From Histomonas meleagridis (lineage: Eukaryota; Parabasalia; Tritrichomonadida; Dientamoebidae): a DNA stretch of 64,000 nucleotides. Numbering within the stretch: position 1 is the stretch's first letter; each line of letters opens with the position of its first letter. Shown here piece after piece: positions 39,905 through 48,872 of this stretch. A program made the translations under genes and the position numbers. Where the stretch lies: assembly GCA_020186115.1 (NCBI GenBank), contig WSYJ01000186.1:434001-498000 (forward strand), in the 5' to 3' direction. A model generated the notes under the pieces. The model was not told the DNA's origin. It made no database searches and saw only the letters and a program-made list of their open reading frames with translations.

Positions 39905-40966
39905 CTATGGTATATGCGTATATATTATTTCCGACACTGATTTATTTGCCTTAAAGTCCGCATTTATCGCAGTTATCAAGTTCGGGTCCAAGTTATCCAG
40001 CACGTCGTACGGCACGCCCTGGTCGGCCAGCGCCATGTAGTCCATCTCTCTCATTCCGTTTTTGTTTAGCTGGTTCGGGTCGTATATTCTTCTCTTGAAT
40101 CGCTTTCGCGGCACCGCATCTTCATAAATATCGAAAGAGTCCGTCGTTTTGTCTTTGAACTCCTCCGGGTCAACGGAGAAATCAGTGTTCGGCTCGTTCT
40201 TAGTTTCTTCTTCGTTATGTTCATTTGCTTTAAGTAATGTTTGTGCATCGTCTTCAAAAATTGGCTTCGAAGCACAACGAAATCGATATGAATAGCGATA
40301 TTCGTCGGTCTCTTCGCGAAGTAGGCTCACTAAGTACCACTTCGGCATGGAGTTGACCATCCCTGTGTGATAGTTTCGCTTGATAAGTTCTTGCTGAATA
40401 AGCTCGATCGGAAGCGCCATCAGATCGTTGATGCCCTCTTTGATGCTGTCGTCCTTGGTGAAGCCGTCAATCGTCTTCGGCTTCTTAGGCTTCTTCGGTG
40501 CTCTGGGCTTCCTTTGGGGCTTGGGGCGTGGTGGCTTCTTGGAATCATCGTCGGGTTCCGATGTGAAAGATTCATCTATAAGATCTGACTTGAGGCGTCT
40601 GCATTTTTTGGGTGCGGGTTTTATGGATTCATTCGTTTCAGTGGGAGTGTATTCGTCATCGGATTCTGATTCGGCCTTCTTTGGCTTGCGGCCTCTTTTA
40701 TTCTTTGGTTGTTCTTCTTCTTCGGATTCTGATTCGATCTTCTTTGGCTTGCGGCCTCTCTTCTTCTTTGGTTGTTCTTCTTCTTCGGAATCTGATTCGA
40801 TCTTTCTTATTCTCCGTGTTGTTCTAGTTTTCATTGGTTTTGTTTCATCTTCTGATTCTGACTTCCTTAGTTTCTTTGTGTTTTTTTCTTGACTTGTTTC
40901 ATTATCTGCATCTGATTCTATTTCTTCATTTTTTGAGTTTGTTCTTGGTTTTCTTCTTGGTGCCAT
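39905..40966 (-). CDS. AT-hook nuclear protein with SAP-like region
   Basis: 353 residues. The N-terminal third is Lys/Arg/Ser/Glu-rich and holds two AT-hooks (KKRGRKPKK and NKRGRKPKK) inside a 21-residue tandem repeat (ESESEEEEQP plus hook). A Pro/Lys-rich linker (about 140-165) follows, then a SAP-like helical pair (LPIELIQQELIKRNY then PKWYLVSLLREET), and a folded C-terminus (MDYMALADQGVPYDVLDNL). It likely binds A/T-rich DNA. The 3' part uses GC-rich codons (for example GTGCCGTACGACGTGCTG near 39995-40020), in contrast to its neighbours. The ATG follows CTTCAAAATG. Confidence 0.88.
   Translation of the reverse strand: MAPRRKPRTNSKNEEIESDADNETSQEKNTKKLRKSESEDETKPMKTRTTRRIRKIESDSEEEEQPKKKRGRKPKKIESESEEEEQPKNKRGRKPKKAESESDDEYTPTETNESIKPAPKKCRRLKSDLIDESFTSEPDDDSKKPPRPKPQRKPRAPKKPKKPKTIDGFTKDDSIKEGINDLMALPIELIQQELIKRNYHTGMVNSMPKWYLVSLLREETDEYRYSYRFRCASKPIFEDDAQTLLKANEHNEEETKNEPNTDFSVDPEEFKDKTTDSFDIYEDAVPRKRFKRRIYDPNQLNKNGMREMDYMALADQGVPYDVLDNLDPNLITAINADFKANKSVSEIIYTHIP
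40672..40803 (-). repeat. 63-bp tandem coding repeat (AT-hook module)
   Basis: Two copies of a 21-codon module (acidic Ser/Glu stretch plus RGRKPKK hook), period 63 bases (TCTTTGGCTTGCGGCC starts at 40678 and 40741), and a third partial acidic module. The copies are nearly identical, which points to recent in-frame duplication. Confidence 0.75.
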
Positions 40967-41790
40967 TTTGAAGGTGAGCTAACTACAGATGAAAAGTGCC
41001 AATAAAAAACTTTTGCGCAATCTATGAGCAAAGCATTATGCTAAGCATTAACAACAAAAATGAACAAAGCTAATTTAACTAATTTTTCAAGTCTAGCTCA
41101 TTTAGTGCAACAAAAAAATTGTTGGAAAATAATGAAAAAAAAAAGTTAAAAACATAAAGCATAAACAATATATGTAGTTCATAAATAAATTGTTGTTTGT
41201 ATAGTCTTAAATTTTTGATCATTAATTATTATTAAAAGGAATTCCTTATATGAAGATACTTAACGTGTTTTTAGACTTCAATGAAAATTTTCCAATGCTG
41301 TTATTTTTTATAGAATCTTCAAGTTAAAATGGTACTATTCAAAGTAGATTCTATGATAAAAATTGAAATATTACAACAAATACAGGAAATAATTTCAAGA
41401 ATGCAATCAAAATAAGTTATTACAAATCACACACTTTCAATTTAAATTAAAACACATTAGCATTTGTTTTTTGTTTGAACATGTTGATAAAAGAACTTAG
41501 ATTTAGTTTGAGTTGCATCAAAACCAAGTTTCAAAAAACCTTTTGATTATTTTACAAAAAGTGACGACAAAAATGGTCCTCGTTCTCAGAAAAAGTTGGG
41601 AAGATGGCCACTTACCGATCATTTCATTATCATTTTTTTCTCATCGTCTTTTATAAACTTTTTCATAACTTTATCGAAGATTGAGCCGCCCTGTTTTACT
41701 TCACTTTTAATTCAAAAAAAGCCGTTGGTCGTTATTTTCAGTGGCGAAAATGTATGTATATAAATAATTCATGGTCTTCATTTTCTTTAA
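40967..41790. other. 824-bp gene-free divergent region
   Basis: A/T-rich. A 29-codon ATG frame near 41060 has no convincing initiator. The promoter of the sugar transporter ends in TCTTCATTTTCTTTAAATG. No repeat or RNA recognised. Confidence 0.5.
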
Positions 41791-43041
41791 ATGAGTCCTA
41801 AGGTTCCTGAGATTAATATACCTATTATCTCTGGGATTATTCTCATGATGGGAGGTTTTGCAATGGGTCTAACACTTGCTTATTCTTCACCAACCCTTGA
41901 TGAAATCCAAACACAGTTTAAACTTTCATCCATGGGAAGGTCCATGTTTGTAGCATGTAGTCCTCTTGCAGGTTTTGTTGGATCACCATTAATATCAATT
42001 TTAGTTATTAATCGATATGGTAAAAATGTTGCAGGTGTAATCGCAGGTTTTATAGGTGCATTCGCTTATATTGGCATGGGTCTTTCCCAAGTCACATGGC
42101 TTCTTTTCTTAATGCGCGTACTCACAGGTATGAGCAATTTAGGTTTTTATTCAGCCATTTGCCCTGTTTATCTTGCTGAAATTGCACCTGAAGGGAAGAG
42201 TGGTTTCTATGGATTTCTTAACCAAGTTGGACTTTGTCTTGGATTTCTATTTTCCACAATTTTTGGCTTCTTTGCCAAGCGTTCTTTATTGGCTTACATT
42301 TGTTCCATCCCATCCTTTATCTTTATGATAGGAATTATCTTTATCCCATCCAAAGACAATCAAGCCAAAATCAAAACAAAATTTTCATTAATTTTCAAGT
42401 ATAAGAAGAAGCTTGTTATTGCATTTTTCTGCATGTTCTTCCTTCAGTTCTCAGGTCTCAATGCAATTTTAGGTAATCTCCAACCAATAATTGAAAGTTC
42501 AAAAGTTGGCATGGAATCTAAATATGTTGCATTAATCGCCAACATAGTGCAAGTTATTGCCACATTTGTTGCCACATTCCTTATCGACAAGTTAGGATAT
42601 CGATTATGTTGGATCGTATCAACAATTGGACAATTCATTGCATTTCTCTTACTCTTCTTCCAACAACAATTCACACTTGCAGGAGCAATGTTTATGGTTG
42701 GTCTTTTCTTGGAACAGTTTGCATATGGAATCGGTACTGGACCAATACCATTTTCATATGTTTCGCAAATATTTAACTCAGAAGTGCGATCGATTGCATC
42801 TTCATTAGCTACAGCATGCAGTTGGTTGCTGTCTGCAATTGTTTGCTTCTTGTGGCCCGTGTTAGAGGACGCAATGAACAACTATTCGTACATCTTCTTC
42901 GCGGTACTTTTGTTGGCATCCGCTATTTTCGGATTCTTCGCAATTGTTAATACAAAGAAGGACGACGAAAGCTCAAGTTCAAGCGAATCAATTACCAGAA
43001 GATTGTCTAAGAGAACTGAAGATGATGATTACCAAATTTAA
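41791..43041 (+). CDS. MFS sugar transporter, SLC2/GLUT-type
   Basis: 416 residues, 12 membrane segments. Sugar-porter features seen: FVACSPLAGFVGSPLIS, NRYGKN, PVYLAEIAPEGKSGFYGFLN, QFSGLNAILG (helix 7), and GTGPIPFSYVSQIFNSEVRS near helix 10. The PESPRWL motif after helix 6 is missing (IFIPSKDNQAK instead). The C-terminal tail is Ser-rich and short. It probably imports hexoses; the exact substrate is unknown. Initiator TCATTTTCTTTAAATG gives an 11-base 5' UTR. Confidence 0.92.
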   Translation: MSPKVPEINIPIISGIILMMGGFAMGLTLAYSSPTLDEIQTQFKLSSMGRSMFVACSPLAGFVGSPLISILVINRYGKNVAGVIAGFIGAFAYIGMGLSQVTWLLFLMRVLTGMSNLGFYSAICPVYLAEIAPEGKSGFYGFLNQVGLCLGFLFSTIFGFFAKRSLLAYICSIPSFIFMIGIIFIPSKDNQAKIKTKFSLIFKYKKKLVIAFFCMFFLQFSGLNAILGNLQPIIESSKVGMESKYVALIANIVQVIATFVATFLIDKLGYRLCWIVSTIGQFIAFLLLFFQQQFTLAGAMFMVGLFLEQFAYGIGTGPIPFSYVSQIFNSEVRSIASSLATACSWLLSAIVCFLWPVLEDAMNNYSYIFFAVLLLASAIFGFFAIVNTKKDDESSSSSESITRRLSKRTEDDDYQI

Positions 43042-43439
43042 TAAAATATAATAAAATTTTAATAAGTAGAAATAATTAATATTTTTTTTTTTTGACAAAT
43101 AATCAATGTAAAATTGTTGAATAATTTATGTATTTTGAAGAAAAGTTTGAATATGTAATAAAATCAGTATTTGCAATCCGAAAGTCATTTTTCCTCATCC
43201 ATCCAGTTACAACAATAAAATTTTAATTGAAAATTCTGCAGTGTAAAAAGAGTTTTGTTGTCAAAATTGAATAGGTTAAAGTTCAATGTCAAATGTTTTT
43301 AGATACTTTTTCACAGAAATTTGACAAGATTTTTCTCAATTCTCAGAAATATAGTCATTTGTGATATGCTCGAACTATAAAAACTGCCAAATTCAACGAA
43401 ACCTCCATAGTGCATTCAATTTAATGTCATTTTGACATT
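43042..43439. other. intergenic and promoter of the repeat polyprotein
   Basis: A/T-rich. The last 15 bases hold TGTCATTTTGACATTATG, a strong initiator (A at 43429) inside a small palindrome (AATGTCATTTTGACATT). The palindromic form is unusual among the starts here and could bind a dimeric factor. Confidence 0.5.
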
Positions 43440-44636
43440 ATGTTCTTTGCATTCCTCGCTTTAAGAACTATCAAGATCCCTCCAATCAAGCCACCAACAA
43501 CAATCTATAGGCCAACAATTCCTAAGCCAGTTTTTTTCAAAACAGTTAACGATGATGAAGAAGAAAACAAGATCAAGATCAAGAAGATCATCAAGAAGGT
43601 TAAGGATATCGTTGACAAGACAAAGAAGGTCGTCGATGTTGTCGATGAAATCACAAACGATGAAGAAGAAGATGATGGATACTATGTCTTAGAATACGAT
43701 CCAGAAGCTGAAGGCGAAAACAAGTTCAGACTCAAGAAGATCTTCAAGGGAATCGGTAAAGCATTCAAGAAGATTGGCAAGATTTTCAAGAAGGGAAAGG
43801 AAATCTACACAAAAGGCAAAGATATCTATGAAAAGGGTAAGAAGATCTATGACATCATCAAGAACGACGAAGATGAAGATGAAGAAGCCTACTACATCGT
43901 AGAATATGACTCAGAAGCTGAAGGCGAAAACAAGTTTAAGATCAAAAAGATCATCAAGAAGGTTAAGGATATCGTTGACAAGACAAAGAAAGTCGTCGAT
44001 GTTGTCGATGAAATCACAAACGATGAAGAAGATGAAGAAGCATACTATGTCTTAGAATACGATCCAGAAGCTGAAGGCGAAAACAAGTTCAGACTCAAGA
44101 AGATCTTCAAGAAGATCGGAAAGGGAATCAAGAAGATTGGCAAGATCTTCAAGAAGGGAAAGGAAATCTACGAAAAGGGCAAAGATATCTATGAAAAGGG
44201 CAAGAAGATCTATGATATCATCAAGAACGAAGACGAAGAAGAAGAAACATACTATGAACTTGAATACGATCCAGAAGCCGAAGGTGAAAACAAGATCAAG
44301 ATCAAGAAGATCATCAAGAAGGTTAAGGATGTTGTTGACAAGACAAAGAAAGTCGTCGATGTAATCGATGAAGTTACAAACGATGAAGAAGACGAAGAAT
44401 TCGAAATCGAATACGTCCTCGAAGAAGCACCAGAACTTGGCGAAAACAAGTTCAGACTCAAGAAGTTCTTCAAGAAGCTCGGAAAGATCGTTAAGGTAGT
44501 TGTCAAGGTCATCAAGATCGGCTCAAAGATCATCTCTGTAATCGGCAACGATGAAGAAAACACGATTATTAAGCCAGCTATCTGCTACCACTGCAAGCTC
44601 CTTGGAAGAGACTGCCCAAAAATGTGCTATGTATAA
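43440..44636 (+). CDS. secreted cationic/acidic repeat polyprotein, candidate antimicrobial-peptide precursor
   Basis: 398 residues. A short hydrophobic start (MFFAFLAL) may be a signal peptide. A Pro-rich cationic stretch (about 9-37) follows. Then Lys-rich amphipathic segments alternate with acidic spacers. Type A (30 residues, KIKKIIKKVKDIVDKTKK core) covers 44-73, 165-194 and 285-314. Type B (48, 48 and 34 residues, cores such as KKIGKIFKKGKEIY) covers 95-142, 216-263 and 337-370. Spacers of 21-22 residues between them end (A/L)EGEN or GEN. The tail (371-398) has four Cys (CYHC, CPKMC). All 14 Asn lie at segment ends or right beside them, so an Asn-specific legumain-type protease could free each segment. 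Lysines are mostly AAG and codons GC-leaning, unlike neighbours, suggesting high expression. The function is inferred. Confidence 0.8.
   Translation: MFFAFLALRTIKIPPIKPPTTIYRPTIPKPVFFKTVNDDEEENKIKIKKIIKKVKDIVDKTKKVVDVVDEITNDEEEDDGYYVLEYDPEAEGENKFRLKKIFKGIGKAFKKIGKIFKKGKEIYTKGKDIYEKGKKIYDIIKNDEDEDEEAYYIVEYDSEAEGENKFKIKKIIKKVKDIVDKTKKVVDVVDEITNDEEDEEAYYVLEYDPEAEGENKFRLKKIFKKIGKGIKKIGKIFKKGKEIYEKGKDIYEKGKKIYDIIKNEDEEEETYYELEYDPEAEGENKIKIKKIIKKVKDVVDKTKKVVDVIDEVTNDEEDEEFEIEYVLEEAPELGENKFRLKKFFKKLGKIVKVVVKVIKIGSKIISVIGNDEENTIIKPAICYHCKLLGRDCPKMCYV
43566..44562 (+). repeat. threefold ~360-bp tandem coding repeat (A-B modules)
   Basis: The pair type A plus type B with both spacers repeats three times; module starts at residues 44, 165 and 285 (period 363 then 360 bases). 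The third B module has diverged to a Val/Ile-rich form. Within type B a seven-residue step (GKxIYxK) repeats three times. DNA similarity between copies is high, so expansion is fairly recent. Confidence 0.85.
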
Positions 44637-44741
44637 ATGCAAATAGCAGGTAAATAGTTTTTAACCAAATTTTTTTTTTTGCTTCTTTTTGCTGATTTGA
44701 CTGGGTTTGTTTGGATTTGGTTTCGTTTTCAGAATGATGAA

Positions 44742-46958
44742 ATGAAAAAAACGGAATTTTCTGAGGCGTTCGGGCAGTTTAACATGTCGTACCATGGTGG
44801 GAGATGTGTACTACTTCACGCACGCCATGAGCAGCTCTGTTTGTATGATTTTTCGTCTTTAGATGAAATAGAAAGAATTAATTTCAAAATGCCAATTTAC
44901 AAAATGTTAATGTTGAACACAAACAAAAGCCTAGAAATGCGTGTTGTTGTCATTACAGTTGATGGATTTGCTCATATTATTCAAAATCAGAATAATTCAT
45001 TCAAAAAAACAAAATCAATTGATTTAAAGCAATCTATACAGTCTAACTATATAGCATTTATTAACTTTAAATCACGTATATATATTTTATCAGAAAATAG
45101 AATTGTTATTATAAGTTCATCTGATAAAACAAATAGAAATCAAATATCATGGCCACCTAAAACAATGACTCGTATTCAACATTTTGAAAATTACGGTCAA
45201 TTTGAAGGAGAAAGAACTGTTGCACCAAATTCACATGGATTTTTTGCATACCATTACGTTGGCGAACAATGCCATATCACATCGTGGATTTACGACTTTC
45301 GCACAGACACAGTTATCAACGGACCATACTCAATCCAAGTTTCACCATTTTCAATATATTTATCACCTTTCCACTATATTCAAGGTGATAGCATATATTC
45401 TGTACGTAAAAAACAAAAAATAGGCACAATTAGTAATGTTTCATGCATTTCATCAAATGTAATTTCCGATTCTTCAAATAATTTATTTGAAATTTCGGAT
45501 AATGGAATTAAACAAATAAAATTACTAACAACTTCTCCATTTCAAATATTATCAAATGAATCTGAATACCATTGTCTAAACTTTGATGGGACAATGGATA
45601 ATTTAAAAATTTTTCCTCATTACTCAATATCATCATACTTATCACTTTTTGCAATTCCTTGTACTCCAAAACTTAATATTTTCCCTACTGTTGAAGCTCC
45701 AGAACAAAATCCTTGTTCACTTAATTTTACCCAAGAAATCATTACATCCAAACCAGGTGGTAAATGGGAATCTCCCCATAAAATTGTATCATATGACTCT
45801 ATTCGTGTTGGTCAATATGATTTTTTTATTGCTGCTACATCAGCCACAGTCCACATCTATAAATCGCATCTTAAGAACCCATCAATTTTGCCGATAGACG
45901 AATTTAACTGGGAATCAGCGGTTTTAGCGGTTTCTCTAAATTCCAAACTTTATTCTGTATCAAGTGTTGACAAAAGAATTAAAATACAGCAATATATTGG
46001 AGATGAATATTCATTTACATTTGAGTCATCACTTTGTGTTTCTATTTCTATGTCAGAAACACTTTTAGTAAGTGGGTTTATTGATGGATCTCTAATTGCA
46101 ATATCACTTACAGATAAAACATCATTATGTTCAATTCATCCATTCCGTGTTGCGATAAATTCTATTTCACGATTATCTAACGATAATTTTCTAGTTCAAT
46201 GGGATAAAGTATATGGAAAATTATCAACGACAAAACTCGAATGGGTAAAATTTCCCGAATTTCCAAGTGGATATAACATTTGTTTTTCAGATTATGGCAT
46301 ATTAACAATCGGGAATTCTAACTCTGTAAATGTTTATTCTTTTGCTAATGGACAAATTTTAACGACAATTCCACAAAAGTCAATTTCGATTTGTTCATAT
46401 CAAAGACGAATATATATATTAACAATTTATAACGAAGTCATTGTACTTTATTATCGAAATGTACTTAAATTAGAAACGCAATTTGTTATCGACGTTGATA
46501 CACCTATAAATATTAAAGCGTCGAAAGAAATTATTTATATAATTACATTAAAGAATTTGATTATGTACGATAAGAAAGGTAAAAGAATTAATGAAATATC
46601 ATTAAATTATAGGCCAAGAGCTATTGACTCTATTGATAATGGAATATATTTATTGTATCAAAGATATGTTTTGTTTGTTCAGTCATTAAAAGAAATGAAA
46701 AAAATCGAATTCGACTTACAAAACATTTGTTTCTTAAGTGCGATTGATGAATTAAGATTCATTATAGCATCGAATAATAGAGTGATATATTGTGAGAAAA
46801 AAGGTCAAAAAACTTCGTTTGCACCTTTAGCAAAAACAGAAAAAAATATAATTGGAATAAAATGTTTCCCAAAACTTCCAAAGGAACCATTAAATATGAT
46901 AATGATTCTTTTGGAAGATGGATCAACACATCAATTGGCTATTCCTAAATATAAATGA
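44742..46958 (+). CDS. large beta-propeller (WD40-like) protein of unknown family
   Basis: 738 residues from ATG 44742; an in-frame ATG at 44784 (MSYHGGRCVLLHARHEQLCL) is an alternative. The upstream frame begins at a TTG and is rejected. The whole length is beta-rich with propeller-like blades (LCLYDFSSLDEIERINF, SFEFTFESSL-type strands, LIAISLTDKTSLCSIHPF) and no membrane segment. About 12-14 blades would make two propellers. It is close to, but not identifiable as, IFT or trafficking WD40 proteins. An out-of-frame ATG at 44734 precedes the start (MMK then stop). Confidence 0.8.
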   Translation: MKKTEFSEAFGQFNMSYHGGRCVLLHARHEQLCLYDFSSLDEIERINFKMPIYKMLMLNTNKSLEMRVVVITVDGFAHIIQNQNNSFKKTKSIDLKQSIQSNYIAFINFKSRIYILSENRIVIISSSDKTNRNQISWPPKTMTRIQHFENYGQFEGERTVAPNSHGFFAYHYVGEQCHITSWIYDFRTDTVINGPYSIQVSPFSIYLSPFHYIQGDSIYSVRKKQKIGTISNVSCISSNVISDSSNNLFEISDNGIKQIKLLTTSPFQILSNESEYHCLNFDGTMDNLKIFPHYSISSYLSLFAIPCTPKLNIFPTVEAPEQNPCSLNFTQEIITSKPGGKWESPHKIVSYDSIRVGQYDFFIAATSATVHIYKSHLKNPSILPIDEFNWESAVLAVSLNSKLYSVSSVDKRIKIQQYIGDEYSFTFESSLCVSISMSETLLVSGFIDGSLIAISLTDKTSLCSIHPFRVAINSISRLSNDNFLVQWDKVYGKLSTTKLEWVKFPEFPSGYNICFSDYGILTIGNSNSVNVYSFANGQILTTIPQKSISICSYQRRIYILTIYNEVIVLYYRNVLKLETQFVIDVDTPINIKASKEIIYIITLKNLIMYDKKGKRINEISLNYRPRAIDSIDNGIYLLYQRYVLFVQSLKEMKKIEFDLQNICFLSAIDELRFIIASNNRVIYCEKKGQKTSFAPLAKTEKNIIGIKCFPKLPKEPLNMIMILLEDGSTHQLAIPKYK

Positions 46959-47152
46959 AATTTTGTGAATAAAAAAATAGATTTAAATTATATTTTAATG
47001 TTTTGCAAAGATGAATTTATTCAAAATTTGCTGATATTTCAATAGGACAATAAAAAAAATTTGAGGGAAAACCGATATTTTTCAATAGCGATTTTATCGG
47101 GCAATACAAAAGTTCGCAAATTGACTGCTTGACGATCGTTATCTTCTTTGGA

Positions 47153-48532
47153 ATGGGGGTTCGATTAAGGCTTCTCAGAAGAAGTAGAAATATATTGAAA
47201 TGGACAGATAATAAAGACCCGATGTTAAGGTGGGCTTTAAGATATCAACCACCAATGTACATATTAACTCATTTAGTTCAAGTTATTTTATTATTCATAA
47301 TTTTATTCGCATTCATAACACCAACTGTTACAGTGACATTTTTGAAGAGAGAAATGTTCAAACGTTTTTTAATTCCAGGTATAGACATTAGAACACCAAT
47401 TTCACGATTTGATTTCATAATAGATTTCTTTTCAAGTTTTAAAAAAAATCTCTACAAAATTACCAATAACTCCTTTATGAATTTACAACCTTCAGATGCG
47501 CTTCCTTTTTATATTTCAACCACATGGCTTAATGGCACAATTATTAATTCATCTGATTTTTCACATGATATATCCTTATTTCTTCACATATATCAAATGA
47601 GTATTGTCACAAATCTTAACTATGCCATAGAAGGTACCACTCAACCAGGTTGTACCAAATGGATTATTGCAACAGATATCACTCTAGAGAAAAGTTCTAA
47701 CTCATTTCATGCCGCACCTTCCATTTCACAAGCCACTTGTTCCCCAGATTTTATGGCACAAATGAATTTAACTTATTTACCTCAACGATATGAGATTCGC
47801 CATTACTCATTTGATCTCTTAATTGTCAGTATAATTAGCATCACTGTTATCATTGCTGATCTTTCTAATGGTTGGAAGCATCATACGATCTGGACTGCTA
47901 CTGATTCCACATATAATGATTTAGACGTCTATGATCAAATCCATTTTTCTTTAGGTTTTTGGCATCCATTACAATTTGTAATGAATATTGTTTTGATAAT
48001 CCTTTCGGTATTTTTAATGATCGAATCATTTACATTAACACAATATTTATCTAGTCGAACAATTAACTTATTTTCGATTGGATTCTTCTTAGTTATGATC
48101 ATTATATGCCGTTGGTTTGTTTATATGAGAAATGTGTATCAAATTGTTTTGATTATTCGAGTTTCATTTGTGCGACTTGTTTCGATATTTATTGGATTTC
48201 TTCCACTTGTTTGTGCTTTAATGATGTTTGGCATATATTTATTTGGTTTAGTGTCAATGCCAAATGTGACATTTTCTTATTATCGATTCTTCCAAATGTT
48301 TATTGGTAATGTTTTCGGTGATGATAATTTCGGATTTTACCAATATTTTACTGATGGAAGTAATCTTTTCGATGTTTTATCTTTGATTTATTGTTCTTTG
48401 ATTGGAATAGTTTCGGGATATGCTGTGTTCCCTGCTTTCACTGCTTCTGTAGCTAGATTAAGAGAAACCGAAGCATTAACAGTAGGGAAAAATGTGGAAG
48501 TTGATGATGATGAAGAGATTTCTTTTGATTAA
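47153..48532 (+). CDS. mucolipin/polycystin-like (TRP) cation channel
   Basis: 459 residues. Helix 1 (about 33-60) is followed by a luminal domain (about 65-220) with N-glycosylation sites (NNS, NGT, NSS, NLT). Helices 2-6 then occupy about 225-440, with VYQIVLIIRVSFVRLVSIF, MMFGIYLFGLV, and a pore-like FQMFIGNVFGDDNF resembling the NGDD filter of TRPML. This is the TRPML/PKD plan. Such channels release Ca2+ from lysosomes or act in flagella. ATG 47153 is the first in frame; upstream it begins at TTG 47129. The C-terminal tail is acidic (EVDDDEE). Confidence 0.85.
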   Translation: MGVRLRLLRRSRNILKWTDNKDPMLRWALRYQPPMYILTHLVQVILLFIILFAFITPTVTVTFLKREMFKRFLIPGIDIRTPISRFDFIIDFFSSFKKNLYKITNNSFMNLQPSDALPFYISTTWLNGTIINSSDFSHDISLFLHIYQMSIVTNLNYAIEGTTQPGCTKWIIATDITLEKSSNSFHAAPSISQATCSPDFMAQMNLTYLPQRYEIRHYSFDLLIVSIISITVIIADLSNGWKHHTIWTATDSTYNDLDVYDQIHFSLGFWHPLQFVMNIVLIILSVFLMIESFTLTQYLSSRTINLFSIGFFLVMIIICRWFVYMRNVYQIVLIIRVSFVRLVSIFIGFLPLVCALMMFGIYLFGLVSMPNVTFSYYRFFQMFIGNVFGDDNFGFYQYFTDGSNLFDVLSLIYCSLIGIVSGYAVFPAFTASVARLRETEALTVGKNVEVDDDEEISFD

Positions 48533-48872
48533 ACATTTTTGTTTGTTAATAAAAAATTAAAAAATATTTTTTTTATTTTTATTTTAATGAAGAATTATAT
48601 ATATATATATATTTGAACTGGTTATCTAAAAATATTTATGAAATGTTATAAAAACAATAAAAAATTATATTTTATTTTAGACAAAATTTATTCCTTAATA
48701 AACAGATAATGTATAATTGAACGAAGTTTTTAATGTTCGAAATAAGAATAAATTTGACAGTAAACTTCCTCAATCGAACTTTTTGAATCCGAAAGATTGT
48801 CATATTCAAAAAAGTTAACGGTTCTTCATACAAATTCTTACAAAAACAATAGTCGCAAAAGTGACAATCTGG
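48533..48872. other. intergenic and TKL-kinase promoter
   Basis: Contains an AT microsatellite (about 48596-48612) and an AACGGT at 48817-48822, followed by TTCATACAAATTC, an initiator about 44 bases before the kinase ATG. Confidence 0.55.

Noticed and set aside
48596-48612. TA microsatellite as a functional site
   Set aside because: Short simple repeat in A/T-rich DNA; nothing indicates a role.
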